From Rhodocyclaceae bacterium (GTDB taxonomy: Bacteria > Pseudomonadota > Gammaproteobacteria > Burkholderiales > Rhodocyclaceae), in NCBI GenBank assembly GCA_013426785.1, contig JACDZI010000016.1:1-50524 (forward strand): a stretch of DNA of 50,524 nucleotides, written 5' to 3'. This document shows positions 1 to 8,746 of the stretch, one piece after another. The notes below the pieces were generated by a model. The model saw only the letters and a list, made by a program, of their open reading frames with translations, was not told where the DNA came from and ran no database searches. Every line of letters begins with the position of its first letter. Positions within the stretch are counted from its first letter, which is position 1. Made by a program: the position numbers and the translations under genes.

Positions 1-54
1 GTTGCGATGGGAGATTTACGAGCAGAAATCATGCCTACTGAAATAGGCTCTTAA
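1..54 (+). CDS. Truncated 3' end of an unidentified CDS
   Basis: A reading frame is open from the left edge to a TAA at 52-54 and encodes 17 residues ending PTEIGS. The start lies outside the window, so the product cannot be recognised. The remaining bases up to 139 hold no convincing gene or RNA. The frame may be open by chance. Confidence 0.25.
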   Translation, partial: VAMGDLRAEIMPTEIGS

Positions 55-139
55 CCCGCATTGTTTGCGCGGATCGACAGGGTTTAAGTCGCATTGTGTT
101 GAGTCGTGACGGCAAGATGAACGGCATCTAAACCGATGG

Positions 140-502
140 ATGCCACGCATGAAAACCTATCGCCCGCCCGAAGTCCCTGATGACGTCGACCACCTGAAAG
201 ACGCCATCGCCCGCCGCGTCAATCCCGGAGATGATGTTCACGTATCGCTCGGCGGCATGAAGCAGACCACCGCGAAATGCACGGCACGCGGCAAGGACGG
301 AATCGTGGTTGAAACGCCGGAGGGAGAATTTAAGGTTGCATGGCATCACGTCATCGGCAAGGTCGAGAACGCCCACGCCAAGCCCGCAGAGCAGGTCGAG
401 AAATCAATCATCTTCACCGCCGACCCCGACCTACTCAAATCAGCCGAGACGCGCCGCAATCATGCCGCTGTCGCGCTGGTCGCGATGAAGGGGCAGCCGT
501 GA
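140..502 (+). CDS. Hypothetical phage-like protein, 120 aa
   Basis: This is a 120-residue soluble protein with no signal peptide or membrane segment. Residues 30-70 carry a beta-rich stretch (DDVHVSLGGMKQ, later VAWHHVIG). I do not recognise a family. It opens a run of small same-strand genes joined by 4-base overlaps, an arrangement typical of phage operons; that is the only basis for calling it phage-like. ATG codons at 136, 140 and 149 are candidate starts and none has a clear Shine-Dalgarno sequence. The stop TGA (500-502) overlaps the GTG start of the next gene, implying translational coupling. Confidence 0.55.
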   Translation: MPRMKTYRPPEVPDDVDHLKDAIARRVNPGDDVHVSLGGMKQTTAKCTARGKDGIVVETPEGEFKVAWHHVIGKVENAHAKPAEQVEKSIIFTADPDLLKSAETRRNHAAVALVAMKGQP

Positions 503-906
503 AATTCAAATCACTCGACGGCGAGCTTTTCATCATCCAGCGCCAAGGCCGGGACGACCGTTATCTGAAACCCGATGAAGCTATCCGGCAGATCGAGACG
601 CGCATTGATGAGCTTCAATCCGGAATCATCGCCAGCAGGAATGACCTCTTGCGCCTCGACGCCCGGATCAAGGTCGCATTGATGGCAAGCGAACCAACGA
701 CCGGCCTCCGCGCCGAGGTTGTCGCCGTCCGCGAGCAGATCAACCACATGGAGCAGCAGGTCGACGAGCTTCACGCCGACATTGAGCAGATTCGAGACCT
801 TGAAATCGAGCAGGTCGCGGAGGCAATCCGCAAGACCGATGCCGCCCGGATTGGTGCGGCAATCAAACCATTTTCAGACACCCTAGGGAGGGCAGCACGA
901 GCATGA
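499..906 (+). CDS. Hypothetical coiled-coil protein, 135 aa, phage-like
   Basis: The GTG start at 499 overlaps the preceding stop (GTGA). From about residue 25 to 115 the protein is almost wholly charged and helical (for example RIDELQSGIIASRNDLLRLD and REQINHMEQQVDELHADI), as in a coiled coil. No enzyme motif is visible. Its end overlaps the next start by 4 bases (ATGA at 903-906). Coiled-coil proteins in phage operons include scaffolds and accessory factors, but nothing here allows a choice. A longer frame opens at 340 but would overlap the first gene extensively, so GTG 499 is preferred. Confidence 0.55.
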   Translation: MKFKSLDGELFIIQRQGRDDRYLKPDEAIRQIETRIDELQSGIIASRNDLLRLDARIKVALMASEPTTGLRAEVVAVREQINHMEQQVDELHADIEQIRDLEIEQVAEAIRKTDAARIGAAIKPFSDTLGRAARA

Positions 907-1406
907 GCGCAGAACAAGTAGCACGAGCAGAACACGAGTTAAAGCAGGCATCGACGCGACACGCCAGCGCGGTTGAGAAGGTCAATTCGATTCGGGGGCG
1001 CATCGAATGGTCGCAGGCCCGCCAGCAGGCAATCACCGCCAGCCGGTTGAATGGCAGCGCCAGCGACGCCGATAACGCCGAATTTTCGGCACTCGACGGC
1101 GACCTGACCAGCCTCAAGACGATGTTGGTTGAAGCTGAGGCTGCAGCAAACGCCCTTGACCCCGTCGACGCCCGTTCCCGGCTTGCAATGGCGAAGGCGC
1201 AGCATGAGCGCGAACAGCTTGACGCAGAATATCAAGCCGTGTCAGCCAAGGCCACCGAACTTGACTTGGCACTGTGCCGAGCAATCGCCGCCGCACACGC
1301 GCTAGGCCGGAGGCTTGGGCATGTTTCGCTATCGCAATCGTGGCGTCCGTCGACCGAATTGGACAGGGCGCAGCGCTTGGGCGTTTGCCCATCCATCGGA
1401 GGCTGA
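903..1406 (+). CDS. Hypothetical coiled-coil protein, 167 aa, phage-like
   Basis: The ATG at 903 overlaps the stop of the gene before (ATGA). Residues 1-130 are rich in Ala, Glu, Gln and Arg and look like long helices; the last 35 residues are less regular and basic. There is no signal peptide, membrane segment or recognisable catalytic motif. It resembles its upstream neighbour in composition, so the two could be related or form a pair. The function is unknown. Confidence 0.55.
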   Translation: MSAEQVARAEHELKQASTRHASAVEKVNSIRGRIEWSQARQQAITASRLNGSASDADNAEFSALDGDLTSLKTMLVEAEAAANALDPVDARSRLAMAKAQHEREQLDAEYQAVSAKATELDLALCRAIAAAHALGRRLGHVSLSQSWRPSTELDRAQRLGVCPSIGG

Positions 1407-1407
1407 A

Positions 1408-1599
1408 ATGGTCAAACAATCCGTAGAATGTGGTCGCGTGATCGGTGGGAAAACAATCAGCATTCGGATTCGCCGCGCCCTTGGGCCAATCCTGCCGCAG
1501 GTTCTTGAATCAGTGGCAGCCCGCGCCCTTGCCGGCGACATGCAGGCAGTCACCGCCGCCGCCGCATTGCTTCAATCCGCCGTCGCACTCGAAAAATGA
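1408..1599 (+). CDS. Small hypothetical protein, 63 aa
   Basis: The ATG at 1408 is preceded by GGAGG at 1399-1403 and starts two bases after the previous stop TGA (1404-1406). The 63-residue product contains ISIRIRRALG and a helical Ala-rich tail ending LLQSAVALEK. A longer in-frame start at 1315 exists but lies inside the upstream gene; the Shine-Dalgarno position favours 1408. The stop overlaps the next ATG (ATGA at 1596-1599). No family is recognised. Confidence 0.55.
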   Translation: MVKQSVECGRVIGGKTISIRIRRALGPILPQVLESVAARALAGDMQAVTAAAALLQSAVALEK

Positions 1600-1769
1600 T
1601 TGCAACCCACTTCGGAACGGAAAGCCAGCGCCCCCGGAGTGGCCTCCTTGCGAGCTTGGCTAAGGTCGGTCGGGCACCGAGCACCACTTTGACAGAGCAC
1701 CGCAAAGCCCCGACACCACACTTCACAAAAGGACTCGACATGATTACCAAACCGACCTCGCAGCCTTAG
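1596..1769 (+). CDS. Small hypothetical protein, 57 aa, translationally coupled
   Basis: This short frame begins with an ATG overlapping the preceding TGA (ATGA) and runs to TAG at 1767-1769. The product is basic and low in complexity (MIATHFGTESQRP at the N-terminus). The 4-base overlap, shared with its neighbours, is the main argument that it is real. An internal ATG at 1740 with AAAAGGA upstream could be a separate start of a ten-residue peptide or the start of a frameshifted version of the next gene. Confidence 0.35.
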   Translation: MIATHFGTESQRPRSGLLASLAKVGRAPSTTLTEHRKAPTPHFTKGLDMITKPTSQP

Positions 1770-1816
1770 ACAACCGCGAAGATTGGGGTGGTCGCCTTCC
1801 GGCTGGACTGGCCCCA

Positions 1817-2050
1817 ATGCTCAAGCCGTCGCACAAGACCGACCCGCTCGGCGGCATGACCCGATTCGACACCGGCAACGGCAAGCAGCGATCCAGTGCA
1901 TTCTTGACGTTCAGGGTGATGACCGAAGATTCGCTCGGCTGGATCATCAAGGCCAAGCCCGGTCTTTACGTCGCCCGCGACCTTGCAGCGCAAGGGCAAA
2001 AGCTCCTGAGCGACCGCGTGAACGACATCCTGCGGAGCATCGGCACATGA
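1817..2050 (+). CDS. Hypothetical protein, 77 aa, possibly N-terminally frameshifted
   Basis: From the ATG at 1817 the frame gives 77 residues including GWIIKAKPGLYVARDL. The same frame continues open upstream with protein-like sequence (DYQTDLAALDNREDWGG, from 1742) but finds no start codon there. A well-placed ATG with AAAAGGA at 1740 lies in another frame and stops after ten codons. The real gene may therefore have started at 1740 and lost its frame through a small indel. Its end overlaps the next ATG (ATGA at 2047-2050). The function is unknown. Confidence 0.45.
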   Translation: MLKPSHKTDPLGGMTRFDTGNGKQRSSAFLTFRVMTEDSLGWIIKAKPGLYVARDLAAQGQKLLSDRVNDILRSIGT

Positions 2051-2238
2051 CCGGCGAACTGATCCAGCTTGTAGCCGAGGAAGCCGAGGCGCAGGCCGGA
2101 GACATTGACGGCGAAGCGGTTGCCGTGGTGGTGTTTGTGTTCGACAAGTCAGGCCGAGCAGCTTGCAGACGAGGCGATCCACAAGGCCCGGACGCACTGA
2201 CCCCGGAAACATGGGGGCGCTCCTGCGATATGCCCTGA
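2047..2238 (+). CDS. Small hypothetical protein, 63 aa
   Basis: The ATG at 2047 overlaps the preceding stop. The first 38 residues are acidic and hydrophobic (GEAVAVVVFVFDKS) and could form a small alpha/beta fold; the remainder looks less protein-like (CRRGDPQGPDALTPETW) and may be frameshifted or non-native. It is the last plus-strand member of the overlapping cassette. The 105 bases that follow contain only short imperfect repeats around AGTCGG and GCAGGACG and no gene. Confidence 0.4.
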   Translation: MTGELIQLVAEEAEAQAGDIDGEAVAVVVFVFDKSGRAACRRGDPQGPDALTPETWGRSCDMP

Positions 2239-2343
2239 GTTGAAATCAGGGCAGGACGCACTGACTCCGCAAAATTGCCGAGTCGGAACAGCAGGACGAA
2301 AAAAAAGTCGGCTGTTACGCCGGCCCGTTGCGCGATGATCAAT

Positions 2344-2610
2344 TCATGCCGTCAGATAGTCACTCGCCAGCGCGTCCCGTTCATCTGCAACGGTATTCGA
2401 TAAGTCGTCGCACAGATACCGGCCAACCCCGGCAAGCCGATGAACTGCGTCGCCCTCTTTTGACATTTGCTTGATGGCCGAGAAAACCCCGGCCACATTT
2501 TTGAGGCATTCAACAGCAAGATCGACGCCGTCGACGGCACGCCGAACCGCGATGACTGCATCGCTCATCGGTAATTCATCAAGTGTTACAGTTGCATCGT
2601 TCGTTTCCAT
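2344..2610 (-). CDS. Hypothetical protein, 88 aa, opposite the phage-like cassette
   Basis: The minus-strand ATG at 2610 has AAAGGGG a few bases upstream. The 88-residue product is acidic and helical ([14 protein letters not shown] at the start, later AVHRLAGVGRYLCDDLSN) and soluble. It converges on the plus-strand cassette. Its first 25 bases overlap the 3' end of the terC-like frame, so it sits exactly on the junction between the accessory segment and the conserved chromosome. No family is recognised; similar small acidic proteins are common in prophages. Confidence 0.55.
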   Translation of the reverse strand: METNDATVTLDELPMSDAVIAVRRAVDGVDLAVECLKNVAGVFSAIKQMSKEGDAVHRLAGVGRYLCDDLSNTVADERDALASDYLTA

Positions 2611-3485
2611 GTTGCACCCCTTTTAAAGTTTGAGAGTGTCGGCGCAGGGGTAGCAGTGTGATTCTGTTGGTGCTTTCGTTGGTGCTTTTGAAAACCGAAA
2701 ACATAGAACATCCTATTCATGAGGTTCTTCGGGAGTTGTTCGAGTCCCCCTCTCGGCTCATGCAGATCAACCGGCTTGGCGCTCTTCCTGCGCAAGCGGA
2801 TGTTCAGCATCTCGACGCAGACCGCGAAAGCCATGGCGAAGTAGATGTAGCCCTTCGGTACGTGGTGGCCGAAGCCGTCCGCGATCAGCACGATGCCGAC
2901 GACGACGAGGAACGACAGGGCCAGCATCTTGATGGTCGGGTGAGCAGACACGAAGCGGCCGATCGCGCTGGCAAATACCATCATCAGTGCCACCGAGGCG
3001 ATCACTGCTGCGATCATTACTGCAACTTCGCTGACCATGCCGACTGCCGTGATGATCGAATCAAGCGAGAAGACCAAATCGATCACCATGATCTGCGCGA
3101 TGACGCCGGCAAAAATGGCGGTGACCTTGCTTGATGACTCGCCTTCGATGCCTTCGAGCAGTTGATGCACTTCGCCGGTGCTCTTCCAGATCAGGAAGAG
3201 CCCCCCCGAAATAAGGATCAGGTCGCGTCCGGAAATGTCAAAGCCGAACAAACTCATTACCGGTTCGGTCAGGCCGACGATCCAGGACAACAGGAGCAGC
3301 AGGGCGATACGCATGAACATCGCCAGGAACAGCCCGATGCGACGGGCCGGTTCCTGTTGCTGTTTGGGCAGCTTGTCGACCAGGATCGAAATGAAGATGA
3401 TGTTGTCGATGCCCAGCACCAATTCCAGCGCCGTCAGCGTGAAAAAGGCGATCCAGACCTCCGGCGAGGCCAGCAGTTCGATCAT
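2586..3485 (-). CDS. TerC family integral membrane protein with odd C-terminal tail
   Basis: This 299-residue polytopic membrane protein begins [20 protein letters not shown] and has [12 protein letters not shown], the acidic motif of the TerC/YgdQ/YoaE family (implicated in metal ion export or manganese handling). A second characteristic segment is [17 protein letters not shown]. About seven membrane segments end near residue 230 with NIRLRRK. Family members usually stop close to there or shortly after. Here a hydrophilic tail ([16 protein letters not shown] and beyond) runs on to a stop inside the neighbouring cassette, suggesting that the native stop was lost at the junction. The start overlaps the htpX stop (ATGA), so the two are probably co-transcribed. 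Confidence 0.88.
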   Translation of the reverse strand: MIELLASPEVWIAFFTLTALELVLGIDNIIFISILVDKLPKQQQEPARRIGLFLAMFMRIALLLLLSWIVGLTEPVMSLFGFDISGRDLILISGGLFLIWKSTGEVHQLLEGIEGESSSKVTAIFAGVIAQIMVIDLVFSLDSIITAVGMVSEVAVMIAAVIASVALMMVFASAIGRFVSAHPTIKMLALSFLVVVGIVLIADGFGHHVPKGYIYFAMAFAVCVEMLNIRLRRKSAKPVDLHEPRGGLEQLPKNLMNRMFYVFGFQKHQRKHQQNHTATPAPTLSNFKRGATWKRTMQL

Positions 3486-4363
3486 GCGTTGGCGCTGCTA
3501 CGCAGTGCGGCGATGCGCTCTTCCAACGGCGGGTGGGTCATGAACAGGCGCTTCAGGCCACCGCCCACGCCGCCAGCGATGCCGAACGCTGCCATCTTCT
3601 CCGGCAAAGGCTGCGGATGCAGGCTGTTGAGGCGTTCCAGCGCGGCGATCATGTTCTGCCGGCCTGACAGGCTGGCACCGCCTTGGTCGGCGCGGAATTC
3701 GCGCTGGCGCGAGAACCACATGACAATGATCGAGGCAAGGATGCCCAGCACCAGTTCGGCGACGATCATGGTGACGAAGAAGGCCGGCCCCTGGCCGCGT
3801 TCGGTCTTGAAGATCACCCGGTCGATCAGGTGGCCGATGACGCGCGACAGGAATATGACGAAGGTGTTCACCACGCCCTGGATCAGGGCCAGCGTCACCA
3901 TGTCACCATTGGCGGCGTGCGAGACCTCATGGCCGATCACTGCTTCGGCTTCCTGGCGGGTCATCTGCTGCAACAGGCCGGTGGATACGGCGATCAGCGA
4001 GCTGTTCTTGCTCATGCCGGTGGCGAAAGCGTTGACGTCGGGCGCCTCGTAGATGCCGACCTCGGGCATCTGGATGCCGGCTTGCTCGGAGTACTTGCGG
4101 ACGGTTTCCACCAGCCAGAACTCGGTGGAGTTGGCCGGTGTTTCGATCACCTGCACGCCCATGGCCCTCTTCGCCGACCACTTGGAAATAGCGAGCGAGA
4201 TCAGCGAACCGCCAAAGCCCATCACGGCCGCGAAGATCAGCAGCCCGGAGAGATTCAGTCCGTTGGCGTTCAGGTAGGGTTCCACGCCCAACAGGCGCAT
4301 GGTGACCGACAGCACCAGGACGATAGCCAGGTTCGTCATCAGGAAGAGAAAAATGCGTTTCAT
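3482..4363 (-). CDS. htpX: Membrane zinc metalloprotease HtpX
   Basis: HtpX is an inner-membrane M48 zinc protease that degrades damaged membrane proteins under envelope or heat stress. The 293-residue product has two N-terminal membrane segments (residues 5-27 and 38-60), the HEXXH zinc site as HEVSH near residue 140, two further membrane segments around 155-215, and the third zinc ligand in [11 protein letters not shown]. Length and order match the family. The minus-strand ATG at 4363 is preceded by GAGGGTTGCAAC. It is followed by the terC-like gene with a 4-base overlap. Confidence 0.96.
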   Translation of the reverse strand: MKRIFLFLMTNLAIVLVLSVTMRLLGVEPYLNANGLNLSGLLIFAAVMGFGGSLISLAISKWSAKRAMGVQVIETPANSTEFWLVETVRKYSEQAGIQMPEVGIYEAPDVNAFATGMSKNSSLIAVSTGLLQQMTRQEAEAVIGHEVSHAANGDMVTLALIQGVVNTFVIFLSRVIGHLIDRVIFKTERGQGPAFFVTMIVAELVLGILASIIVMWFSRQREFRADQGGASLSGRQNMIAALERLNSLHPQPLPEKMAAFGIAGGVGGGLKRLFMTHPPLEERIAALRSSANA

Positions 4364-4412
4364 GTTGCAACCCTCACTCAGCTTAGTTAAGACGAAATGC
4401 TAGATGAAAACA

Positions 4413-4466
4413 AATCATCGTACAATTCGATTAATATTTATTAAAAGATCGATATTTACGATGATT
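4413..4466. promoter_or_regulatory. 10-bp inverted repeat in htpX/LysR divergent promoter region
   Basis: The arms AATCATCGTA (4413-4422) and TACGATGATT (4457-4466) are perfect inverted copies separated by 34 AT-rich bases. They lie in the 122-bp gap between htpX and the LysR-type gene, with the right arm just before the latter's Shine-Dalgarno. The AT-rich spacer could hold a promoter for either gene. LysR-type regulators often bind such sites in a divergent intergenic region, so autoregulation is a reasonable inference that this sequence does not prove. Confidence 0.5.
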
Positions 4467-4485
4467 AATCAGGGAGTAATTGGCG

Positions 4486-5412
4486 ATGCCTAGTCTGAAT
4501 TTCAAGCACCTGCGCTATTTCTGGATGGTGGCCAAGTCCGGCAGCATCGCGCGGGCCAGCGAACACTTGCACCTGACGCCGCAGTCGATCAGCGGCCAAT
4601 TGAGCGAATTCGAGGCTGCCATGGGCGTGGATCTGTTCCGACGCGTCGGCCGCGGCCTTGAATTGACGGAAACGGGGCAACGCATACTGGGCTATGCCGA
4701 GCAGATATTTTCGCTGGGTGATGAATTACTGGAGGCCATTCGTGACGACACGCACGCCCAGAGTGTGACTTTCCGCGTCGGCATTGCCGATTCGGTGCCG
4801 AAGATGGTGGCTTATCGTCTGGTCGAGCCTTCCCTCGGCTTCGAGGAACCCGTCAAGCTGATTTGTCGGGAAGGTCGCTTGACCACCCTGCTGGCCGATC
4901 TGGCCGTGCACCGTCTCGATATGGTGATCGCCGATCGGCCCATGCCGGAAAACCTCAACGTGCGCGGCTACGACCATTTTCTCGGCGAAAGCGGGGTCAG
5001 CGTTTTTGGCGCACCGTCCTTGATCGGCAAGGGCGGGCTGCCTTTTCCGCAATTGCTGGATGGCGCCCCCTTCTTGCTGCCGGGGGTGGATGTGGCCCTG
5101 CATGCCCGACTGATCCGCTGGTTCGAGGCAGAGCGCATCCGCCCGCGCTTTGTTGGTGAGTTCGACGATAGCGCCCTGATGAATGCCTTCGGTCAGGCCG
5201 GGGCCGGCTATTTCGCCGCACCGACGGCCATCGAATCCCATGTGGTGCGCCAGAATGACGCGCCGGTGGTGGGACGCATTGAAACCGTTAGGGAGCAGAT
5301 CTATGCCATTACCAATGAACGCAAGCTGACACATCCGATCATCTCGGCCATTTGCCGTTTCGCCCAGCACGACATGTTTGGTGGCGGTATCGTGGCCGAC
5401 AAGTCGAAATAA
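4486..5412 (+). CDS. nhaR: LysR-type transcriptional regulator, NhaR-like
   Basis: The 309-residue protein opens with a winged helix-turn-helix (LNFKHLRYFWMVAKSGSIAR and TPQSISGQLSEFE), whose wording matches NhaR, the activator of Na+/H+ antiporter and stress genes, better than most LysR proteins. A periplasmic-binding-like effector domain follows from about residue 90 to 295. ATG 4486 is chosen over the TTG at 4480 because AGGGAG (4471-4476) is correctly spaced for 4486. It is divergent from htpX across an inverted repeat. No antiporter gene is nearby, so the target is uncertain. Confidence 0.85.
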   Translation: MPSLNFKHLRYFWMVAKSGSIARASEHLHLTPQSISGQLSEFEAAMGVDLFRRVGRGLELTETGQRILGYAEQIFSLGDELLEAIRDDTHAQSVTFRVGIADSVPKMVAYRLVEPSLGFEEPVKLICREGRLTTLLADLAVHRLDMVIADRPMPENLNVRGYDHFLGESGVSVFGAPSLIGKGGLPFPQLLDGAPFLLPGVDVALHARLIRWFEAERIRPRFVGEFDDSALMNAFGQAGAGYFAAPTAIESHVVRQNDAPVVGRIETVREQIYAITNERKLTHPIISAICRFAQHDMFGGGIVADKSK

Positions 5413-5417
5413 CGGCC

Positions 5418-5630
5418 ATGAAGATTTCCCGGCTTTATCGGCCGCGCAGCCCCCAGTTCTGGCTGTTGATCGTATTGAACCTGCTTTCTTCGGTGCTCTC
5501 GTTCATCCTGCGTACCTACGACCTGCCGGTGTGGCTCATGCTGGGTCTTGCGGGGTTCGCTATTGCCAACCTTCTGCTGGGCATGTGGATCGCCTGGCGT
5601 TTGATCAGCGATGAAACAGCTTCCGGATAG
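5418..5630 (+). CDS. Small membrane protein, 70 aa
   Basis: ATG 5418 lies 5 bases after the LysR stop. The product has two predicted membrane helices (about residues 13-31, FWLLIVLNLLSSVLSFIL, and 39-60, LMLGLAGFAIANLLLGMWIA) joined by a short loop and a basic N-terminus (MKISRLYRPRS). The frame can be extended upstream to 5352 but would then overlap the LysR gene. The family is not recognised; it is probably co-transcribed with the regulator. The 100 bases downstream are AT-rich and probably carry the promoter of the next gene. Confidence 0.7.
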   Translation: MKISRLYRPRSPQFWLLIVLNLLSSVLSFILRTYDLPVWLMLGLAGFAIANLLLGMWIAWRLISDETASG

Positions 5631-5731
5631 TCAGTATTTTTAGATATATCCGTAATGATAATTCTGTTTTTTTATTGGTGTGAGAGTGATTATGATTATG
5701 CCGTCACTTCTTCTACCGACAGGAGACCTCA

Positions 5732-6613
5732 ATGAAAGCTTTCTCGTTACTCGTGGCTGTTCTTGCCCTCAGCTTCACCTTGACGACCGGTGATGCACTG
5801 GCCGCCAAGCGTCTTGGCGGCGGCAGTTCCATCGGCATGCAACGCCAGATGACCGCTCCCCCGGCCAAGGCGCCCGCGGCTGCTCCGGCGCCTGCCCCGT
5901 CGCAAGCCGCGCCGGCCGGAGCGGCAGCCGCCAAACCTGCAGCCGCTGCTCCCGGTCGCTCCTGGATGGGCCCGATCGCTGGCCTGGCTGCCGGACTCGG
6001 TCTTGCCGCCCTGGCTTCGCACTTCGGTTTCGGCGAGGAACTGGCCTCGTTCATGATGATGGCCCTGCTGGCCTTCGTGGTAATCGCTGCCGTCGGGTAT
6101 TTCATGCGCAAGCGCGCTGGTTCGCAACAGCCTGCTCTGGCTGGGGTGCAGGGCATGCAGTATTCCTCCGAGCGCATGACGCCGGCCAGCCGCGACCTTG
6201 AAAAAGTCGGCGTTGGCGGGACGGCATTGAATACTGCCAAGATTCCCGCCGAGTTCGATGTGGCCGGGTTTGTGCGCAATGCCAAAGTGCATTTCATTCG
6301 TCTACAGGCCGCCAACGATGCCCGTAATCTCGACGATATCCGTGAATTCACCACGCCTGAAATGTTCGCCGAAGTCAAGATGAACTTCAGCGAGCGCGGC
6401 GAAGCGGCGCAGACAACCGATGTACTGAATATCGATGCCGATGTGCTGGAGGTGGTTGAGGAAGACTCCCGTTATGTGGTCAGCGTGCGCTTTACCGGCC
6501 AGGTGTGCGAGGATAACGGCCCGGCCGAGACGGTCGACGAGATCTGGCACCTGGTCAAGCCGCGTGTCGGCAAGGGCGGCTGGCAGCTCGCGGGGATTCA
6601 GCAGTTGCAGTAA
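5732..6613 (+). CDS. Tim44-like domain protein with repeat-derived insert
   Basis: ATG 5732 follows AGGAGA at 5721-5726. Residues 1-24 form a signal peptide ending DALA-AK, followed by an Ala/Pro-rich linker. There are one or two membrane segments around residues 84-130 and a C-terminal Tim44-like domain (about 165-293) ending WHLVKPRVGKGGWQLAGIQQ. Such proteins are widespread in Betaproteobacteria and presumed membrane-associated; their exact role is not established. Residues 157-165 (KVGVGGTAL region) are encoded by a copy of the dispersed 24-bp repeat, located in the linker between membrane segment and Tim44 domain, where an insertion would be tolerated. Confidence 0.88.
   Translation: MKAFSLLVAVLALSFTLTTGDALAAKRLGGGSSIGMQRQMTAPPAKAPAAAPAPAPSQAAPAGAAAAKPAAAAPGRSWMGPIAGLAAGLGLAALASHFGFGEELASFMMMALLAFVVIAAVGYFMRKRAGSQQPALAGVQGMQYSSERMTPASRDLEKVGVGGTALNTAKIPAEFDVAGFVRNAKVHFIRLQAANDARNLDDIREFTTPEMFAEVKMNFSERGEAAQTTDVLNIDADVLEVVEEDSRYVVSVRFTGQVCEDNGPAETVDEIWHLVKPRVGKGGWQLAGIQQLQ
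6202..6225 (+). repeat. Dispersed 24-bp repeat, copy 1 (in Tim44-like gene)
   Basis: It differs from the consensus (AAAAGTCGG, then CGCTGGCGG, then GACGGC) only in one base (GCGTTGG for GCGCTGG). It is in the sense direction and in frame, encoding KVGVGGTA. Confidence 0.85.
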
Positions 6614-6636
6614 GCGGCTAAGCTGAACCAAGAGCG

Positions 6637-7089
6637 ATGAAGCGACTTCACATGCTGCTGGGGGTGCTTGCCCTGGCGGGTTTGACCGGCTGCGGCGGCG
6701 AGGTGGAGGACGCTCGTCCCGGCCAGCCGGTCAAGACCCGCCAGCTCGCCTTCAAGGAGATGCTGAAAGTATTCGAACCGATGGGGACCATGCTGCGTAC
6801 CCAAAAGTACGAACCGGAGAAATTCGCCGGCCTGGCCGCCCAGTTGATGACGAAACGGGATGCGCCCTGGCCCCATTTCGGCGCCGGCACGAACTACCCG
6901 CCTACAAAAGCCAAGGAAGGGGTCTGGAGCCAAGCCGATCAGTTTGAGCGTGAGAGGCAGGGTTTCATGATTGCAACGGATGAACTGTTAGTCGCGGCGC
7001 AGACGAAACAACTGGCGGATGCGGAGAAAGCCTACTTCAAGGCCTACGACACCTGCCAGTCCTGCCACAAACGCTTCAAGGAAAAGTAG
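6637..7089 (+). CDS. Cytochrome c' (class II) family lipoprotein
   Basis: The 150-residue precursor has a lipoprotein signal with lipobox LTGC at residues 16-19, so the mature protein should be lipid-anchored. The haem motif CQSCH lies at the extreme C-terminus (CQSCHKRFKEK), as in class II cytochromes c'. The body is helical. Likely a small electron carrier or NO/CO-binding haem protein in the periplasm; the substrate cannot be told. It starts 23 bases after the Tim44-like gene. Its stop codon TAG (7087-7089) is formed by a base change inside a copy of the dispersed repeat, so the repeat defines the protein's end. Confidence 0.85.
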   Translation: MKRLHMLLGVLALAGLTGCGGEVEDARPGQPVKTRQLAFKEMLKVFEPMGTMLRTQKYEPEKFAGLAAQLMTKRDAPWPHFGAGTNYPPTKAKEGVWSQADQFERERQGFMIATDELLVAAQTKQLADAEKAYFKAYDTCQSCHKRFKEK

Positions 7090-7105
7090 GCACTGGCGGG
7101 ACGGC
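7082..7105 (+). repeat. Dispersed 24-bp repeat, copy 2 (contains the cytochrome stop codon)
   Basis: It matches the consensus except GTAGGCACTGG for GTCGGCGCTGG. The C-to-A change creates the in-frame TAG that ends the cytochrome gene. Confidence 0.8.
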
Positions 7106-7123
7106 ATGCCATTTCCCTGTCGG

Positions 7124-8742
<1,619 letters not shown>

Positions 8743-8746
<4 letters not shown>

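Noticed and set aside
2304-2330. AAAAAAGTCGGCTG followed by TTACGCCGG near the phage-like cassette
   Set aside because: Only the first half resembles the repeat; the second half does not align, so it was not counted.
2666-2688. Tandem GTTGGTGCTTT at the TerC tail as an attachment site
   Set aside because: The two copies are adjacent rather than flanking an element, so they look like a local duplication encoding KHQ repeats.
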